DNA of 64,000 nucleotides from Arthrobacter sp. ERGS1:01 (GTDB taxonomy: Bacteria > Actinomycetota > Actinomycetes > Actinomycetales > Micrococcaceae): the NCBI RefSeq assembly GCF_001281315.1, contig NZ_CP012479.1, forward strand, positions 3,720,001 to 3,784,000, read 5' to 3'. Positions 60,543-64,000 of the stretch are shown here, piece after piece. Below the pieces are notes generated by a model, which ran no database searches, had not been told where the DNA came from, and saw nothing but the letters and a program-made list of their open reading frames with translations. The stretch's first letter is position 1, and each line of letters begins with the position of its first letter. The position numbers were made by a program, and so were the translations under genes.

Positions 60543-61567
60543 CGGGCTTGCTTCGAGGTTGCCCCGAGCACTGTTGAATCGCGCACCACGAGTTCCGGCG
60601 TCGGCATTTGGACGTCGGCGGGCACGTTGCCGGCGATGAGTTCCAGCAGGCTGTGGGCGGACCTGGCACCCAGCACAGCCGGGTCGCGGCGCAGGGCCGT
60701 GAGCTGCGGACGGACGGCCGTCCAGATGATGTTGTCCTCCCAGGCCACCACGGCCATGTCGCGCGGGACCACCACGCCGTGTTCGTTGAACGTGGCCAGC
60801 CCGGCCAGCGCCAGGACCTCGTTGTCGTAGATGACGGCCGTGGGGCGGTCGGCGAGCGCCAGGATCTCCTCGGTGGCCTCGATGCCCGAGTGCTGGGAGT
60901 AGTCAGTCAGGTAGCTGCTGTGCGCGCGCATCCCCAGGTCCTTGGACACGCGGGCGAAGGCCTCCACCCGGCGGCGGGTGTGCAGGAGGTCGTTGATGCC
61001 GGCCACGTGGGCAATGTGCGTGTGGCCCTGCCCGGACAGGTGTTCAACGATCAGGCCCATGGCGGCGCCGTCGTCAATGCTCACGCCCGGCAGGCCCATT
61101 TCGGAACAGGCCCCGATGAAAATGGCCGGCAGTCCCAGGGCGCCCAACTGGGCGGGGCGGGGATCATCCACGCGCGGGTCGACCACGAACACGCCGTCCA
61201 CGCGGCGTTCGGACCACCAGCGCTGGTACGTTTCCTGCTCCTCCTGGATGGTTTCGACGATCTGCAGCACCAGGGCCTGGGACTCGGCGTTGATGACCGA
61301 TTCAATGCCGGCGATGAGCCGCAGGAAGAAGGAGTCGTTGCCCAGGCCTTCGTTGCTGCGCGCCAGCACCAGGCCGACGGCGCCGGCCTTGGCCCCGGAC
61401 AAGGCGGCCGCGGCCACGTTGCGGCGCCAGCCCAGCTTTTCGGCGGCCTCGTGGACGCGCCGCACGGTGGCCGGTGACACCCCGGCCTTCCCGTTCAGGG
61501 CAAAGGAGACGGCGGCCTCGGACAGTCCCGTGACTTCGGCGATTTGGCGCATGGTGGGCCGGGGCAT
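60539..61567 (-). CDS. LacI-family transcriptional regulator
   Basis: A 342-residue repressor. The N-terminal HTH and hinge (PTMRQIAEVTGLSEAAVSFALN, then VSPATVRRVHEAAEKLGWRR) are followed by a periplasmic-binding-like effector domain (AGAVGLVLARSN, DGVFVVDPRV, THIAHVAGINDLLHTRRRVE). ATG 61567 has AAGGA. It lies convergent with the GH20 gene, with overlapping stop codons. A palindrome in its own promoter spacer recurs upstream of GH18/GH92 and GH38, so it most likely represses the N-glycan locus and itself. Confidence 0.92.
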   Translation of the reverse strand: MPRPTMRQIAEVTGLSEAAVSFALNGKAGVSPATVRRVHEAAEKLGWRRNVAAAALSGAKAGAVGLVLARSNEGLGNDSFFLRLIAGIESVINAESQALVLQIVETIQEEQETYQRWWSERRVDGVFVVDPRVDDPRPAQLGALGLPAIFIGACSEMGLPGVSIDDGAAMGLIVEHLSGQGHTHIAHVAGINDLLHTRRRVEAFARVSKDLGMRAHSSYLTDYSQHSGIEATEEILALADRPTAVIYDNEVLALAGLATFNEHGVVVPRDMAVVAWEDNIIWTAVRPQLTALRRDPAVLGARSAHSLLELIAGNVPADVQMPTPELVVRDSTVLGATSKQAR

Positions 61568-61624
61568 GGTGTCCTTCGATGGGGTTGAAAGCGGCAACGA
61601 TTTTGCGGATCTTCAGCTCCCCAT

Positions 61625-61645
61625 TTTATAGGGTAAAGCGCTTAA
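61625..61645 (-). promoter_or_regulatory. lacI promoter -10 and operator
   Basis: On the minus strand TATAAA (61625-61630) is the -10. The 12-bp near-palindrome TTAAGCGCTTTA (61634-61645) lies in the spacer just upstream, an arrangement expected for LacI autoregulation. The -35 is weak. Confidence 0.65.
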
Positions 61646-61681
61646 TGTGGACATCGTTACGCCCCTTGAAGGCCTGCCGGG

Positions 61682-62344
61682 TCACTCTCCGGGCACGCCG
61701 ATGCCCAGATACCTCGCCGTGGCCTCGCTTCCCTCCACGGTCAACAGCCAATCGGGCCGCTTGAACGTCTCCGGGGTGACGCGCACGTACTGGACCTCCG
61801 TCATTTCATGGGGCTTCCAGGCATGCCGGAATACGCCGTTGGGTTCGTAGCCCAGGGACCGGGATACGCCCAGCGATGCCTCGTTCCAGGCGGCCGCCTC
61901 GGATTCGGCCACCTCCGCCTTCAGCCAGTCGAACGCGTAGAGGAGCACGGCCGCCCGCATCTCCTTGCCGAACCCCTTACCCTGGGCGCTTTGCCGCAGC
62001 CAGGAACCCGTGGTGATGGTCTTGAGGTTGGCAAAGCCCGCGGCGCCGAAGTCCTGGCAGCCGATCAATTCATCGCCGTGCCAGACACCCAGTTGCAGCG
62101 ACCACTTGTCCCTGCCGGCCTCGGCCCGGGTCCGCCAGATGTGCTGCGCCGAATTGGCCGGGAGGTCCTCGGGACTCGCCTGCGTCCAGGGGTGCGAGAA
62201 GGGCATCACCTCGGGTGGATGGATTCCGCTCAACACCGAGGCGACGACCGCCGGAATGTCCTCGTCACGGATGGGGCGCAGGGTCAGCCGCGGCGTCACT
62301 AGGGTCAGGGCGAAAGGGGGCCAAAACTGGGCGGGACTGGTCAT
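61682..62344 (-). CDS. GNAT-family N-acetyltransferase (RimJ/RimL-like)
   Basis: A 220-residue protein. LTLVTPRLTLRPIRDEDIPA is the RimJ/RimL opening. TGSWLRQSAQGKGFGKEMRA carries the acetyl-CoA motif Q-x-x-G-x-G, and WNEASLGVSRSLGYEPNGVF closes the fold. It transfers acetyl from acetyl-CoA to an amine, possibly a protein N-terminus. ATG 62344 begins the conserved region; upstream open sequence belongs to the next intergenic region. Confidence 0.87.
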   Translation of the reverse strand: MTSPAQFWPPFALTLVTPRLTLRPIRDEDIPAVVASVLSGIHPPEVMPFSHPWTQASPEDLPANSAQHIWRTRAEAGRDKWSLQLGVWHGDELIGCQDFGAAGFANLKTITTGSWLRQSAQGKGFGKEMRAAVLLYAFDWLKAEVAESEAAAWNEASLGVSRSLGYEPNGVFRHAWKPHEMTEVQYVRVTPETFKRPDWLLTVEGSEATARYLGIGVPGE

Positions 62345-62361
62345 CCTGCAGTCTAACGAAA

Positions 62362-62841
62362 CTACGCCCAGGGTGCGCGAACCACCAGCGGGCGGGCCAT
62401 GTAGACGCTGTGCGGGTCGAGGACGTAGTCGGCAAACGGGGCGCACTCAATGAAGCCGTGCCGGTCATACAGCCGCCGCGCCGGCGCGAAAAACTCGTCG
62501 CTTCCCGTTTCGAGCCACAGCCGGCCGTAGTGCCGCCGTCGTGCCTCCTCAACAATGTGGGTGAGCACAAGGGTGGCGACACCCCTGCCACGCGCCGTGG
62601 GGGTGGTGCGCATGGACTTGATCTCGCCGTCGTGCGGCTCGAGTTCCTTCAGCGCACCGCATCCCAGGAGCAGCCCGTCCTCGCGGGCCGTCCAGAACGT
62701 GATGTCCGGCCCGGACAGCGCATCATGGTCCAGCGCGTGCACGCTCTCGGCGGGCGAGGTGCCCAACATGTCCGCCAAATGCTCGCTCAGCAATTGGCGG
62801 ACATCGTCCCGGGCGGGGTCGTCGATCTCAATGCGAATCAT
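62362..62841 (-). CDS. GNAT-family N-acetyltransferase
   Basis: A 159-residue GNAT protein: FWTAREDGLLLGCGALKEL, GEIKSMRTTPTARGRGVATL (R-G-R-G-V-A acetyl-CoA loop), then FFAPARRLYDRHGFIECAPF. It resembles the YsnE/phosphinothricin-like group. It is 17 bp upstream of the other GNAT gene on the same strand, so the two are likely co-transcribed. Confidence 0.88.
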   Translation of the reverse strand: MIRIEIDDPARDDVRQLLSEHLADMLGTSPAESVHALDHDALSGPDITFWTAREDGLLLGCGALKELEPHDGEIKSMRTTPTARGRGVATLVLTHIVEEARRRHYGRLWLETGSDEFFAPARRLYDRHGFIECAPFADYVLDPHSVYMARPLVVRAPWA

Positions 62842-62999
62842 GGAATCGAATTTACTCGATCCGGTGAAGCTGTGGCAGCCGTGCGCAACCCCTAGCCGCC
62901 ACCGCTACCGGCGGGTAGCATCAAGTCATCACGGGGTTTCACATCCACTGCCGGCCATGAAAACTGTTCGTTGACGCTGCCGGCGGAAACGAGGCAGTC

Positions 63000-64000
63000 A
63001 TGGTCACCAATCTCTCCGGTCCCGAATCCGGCGCGGCTCCCCATACGGCGAATGTCACCGCGCAGGACGCCCGCGATGCCGCCGAGGCCGCCCGGGAAAC
63101 CACTTGGGAGCGGCCCAGCTTCGCCAAGGGCCTGTACCTGGGCGACTTTGATTTGGGCCTCATCCACCCGCACCCGGAATCCTCCGCCGCGGACACCGCC
63201 CGCGGAGACGCCTTCCTGGCCGAGGTCGAGGCCTACGCACGCACCATGGACGGCGCCAGGATCGAACGGGACGCGAAAATCCCCGACGAGTACCTGGCCG
63301 GGCTGGCCAAGCTGGGCGTCTTCGGCATGAAGATTCCTGAGGAGTACGGCGGCCTGGGCCTGAACCTGACGTACTACGGACGGGCGCTGGCCATCCTGGG
63401 CAGCGTGCACCCGGCCTTTGGCGCGCTGGTCTCGGCCCACCAATCCATCGGCGTGCCGGAGCCGGTGAAGGTGTTTGGCACGGCCGAGCAAAAGCAGAAG
63501 TACCTGCCCCGGTGCGCCGCCGGTGCGGTCACGGCGTTCCTGCTCACCGAGCCCGACGTCGGCTCCGACCCCGCGCGCATGGCCTGTGCCGCCGTGCCCA
63601 GCGAGGACGGCAGCGAGTACATCCTGGACGGCGTGAAGCTGTGGACCACCAACGGCGTCATTGCCGAATTGGTGGTGGTCATGGCCCTGGTGCCCTCGCG
63701 CGGGCTCGACGCCCAGGGCCGGAAGACCGGCGGCATCACGGCGTTCGTGGTGGAGGCCGACTCCCCCGGCATAACCGTGGAGCACCGCAACAAGTTCATG
63801 GGTCTGCGCGGCATTGAGAACGGCGTCACCCGTTTCCACCAGGTGCGGGTCCCGGCGGAAAACCGGCTGGGACGCGAGGGGCAGGGGCTGAAGATCGCGC
63901 TGACCACGCTGAACACGGGGCGGCTCTCCATCCCGGCCATGGCGGCCGGAGCGGCCAAGTGGTCGCTGAAGATCGCCCGGGAATGGTCCGCCGCCCGCAC
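63000..64000 (+). CDS. Acyl-CoA dehydrogenase family protein, C-terminus outside window
   Basis: The visible 333 residues start at ATG 63000 (GAGG six bases upstream). An N-terminal extension of about 80 residues precedes the usual fold. [20 protein letters not shown], then [16 protein letters not shown] (FAD-contact motif) and [20 protein letters not shown] are the classic ACAD blocks. [20 protein letters not shown] gives the middle of the C-terminal domain. It catalyses alpha,beta-dehydrogenation of acyl-CoA in beta-oxidation or amino-acid breakdown. The catalytic base is beyond the window edge. Confidence 0.9.
   Translation, partial: MVTNLSGPESGAAPHTANVTAQDARDAAEAARETTWERPSFAKGLYLGDFDLGLIHPHPESSAADTARGDAFLAEVEAYARTMDGARIERDAKIPDEYLAGLAKLGVFGMKIPEEYGGLGLNLTYYGRALAILGSVHPAFGALVSAHQSIGVPEPVKVFGTAEQKQKYLPRCAAGAVTAFLLTEPDVGSDPARMACAAVPSEDGSEYILDGVKLWTTNGVIAELVVVMALVPSRGLDAQGRKTGGITAFVVEADSPGITVEHRNKFMGLRGIENGVTRFHQVRVPAENRLGREGQGLKIALTTLNTGRLSIPAMAAGAAKWSLKIAREWSAAR

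Overview
The window is high-GC DNA with densely packed genes, frequent GTG starts and many ATGA, TGATG or TAGTG overlaps. Several features point to an actinobacterium of the Micrococcaceae (Arthrobacter and relatives): a DUF222/HNH (13E12-type) protein, a CopD-CtaG fusion, an actinobacterial ribosomal trio and an NHL/thioredoxin protein. No rRNA, tRNA, CRISPR array, phage or intact insertion sequence is visible. Genus-level placement is inference.

Layout. 1-6.4 kb: truncated NAD-dependent epimerase, AEC-family transporter, HNH/DUF222 protein, HerA-like ATPase (DUF853) and a membrane-anchored hypothetical. 6.4-12.3 kb: thioredoxin/NHL protein coupled to a CopD-CtaG copper/oxidase-assembly protein, then HU and the zinc-free ribosomal trio L28-L33-S14. 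12.3-19.4 kb: SGNH hydrolase, MFS transporter, an ABC exporter divergent from its likely MarR regulator, a 77-residue unknown protein, an amidohydrolase and a VOC protein. 19.4-24.6 kb: a five-gene iron-siderophore operon behind a DtxR/IdeR-like box. 24.7-28.4 kb: a MarR/F420-type oxidoreductase pair with a well-formed promoter and operator, a CynX-like MFS transporter and a Xi-class GST-like reductase. 28.6-34.5 kb: an osmoprotectant ABC transporter (ATPase, permease, permease, binding protein), a DUF427 protein, a flavin disulfide reductase and a RibD/DHFR-like protein. 34.5-37.4 kb: a serine hydrolase and an ABC exporter.

37.5-61.6 kb is the most notable part. It is a nearly self-contained locus for catabolism of high-mannose or core N-glycans: GH92 alpha-mannosidase, GH18 endo-beta-N-acetylglucosaminidase-like enzyme, GH125 alpha-1,6-mannosidase, ROK regulator, two tandem family-5 binding lipoproteins, an Opp/Dpp-type ABC importer (two ATPases, two permeases), GH38 alpha-mannosidase, GH5_18-like beta-mannosidase, two GH20 beta-hexosaminidases and a LacI regulator. 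Apart from the two binding lipoproteins, no product has a signal peptide, so the pathway reads as import first, then complete cytoplasmic breakdown. A 12-bp motif close to TTAAGCGCTTAA lies at three promoters (upstream of lacI, of GH18/GH92 and of the GH38 operon), which suggests one regulon. 61.7-64 kb: two GNAT acetyltransferases and a truncated acyl-CoA dehydrogenase.

A second layer is a dispersed palindromic repeat with core GGTCGAGCCTGTCGAGACC. It occurs at seven loci. Four are intergenic, including a perfect 46-bp palindrome. Three lie inside reading frames (MFS transporter, GH38, second GH20), where the repeat is translated without breaking the frame.
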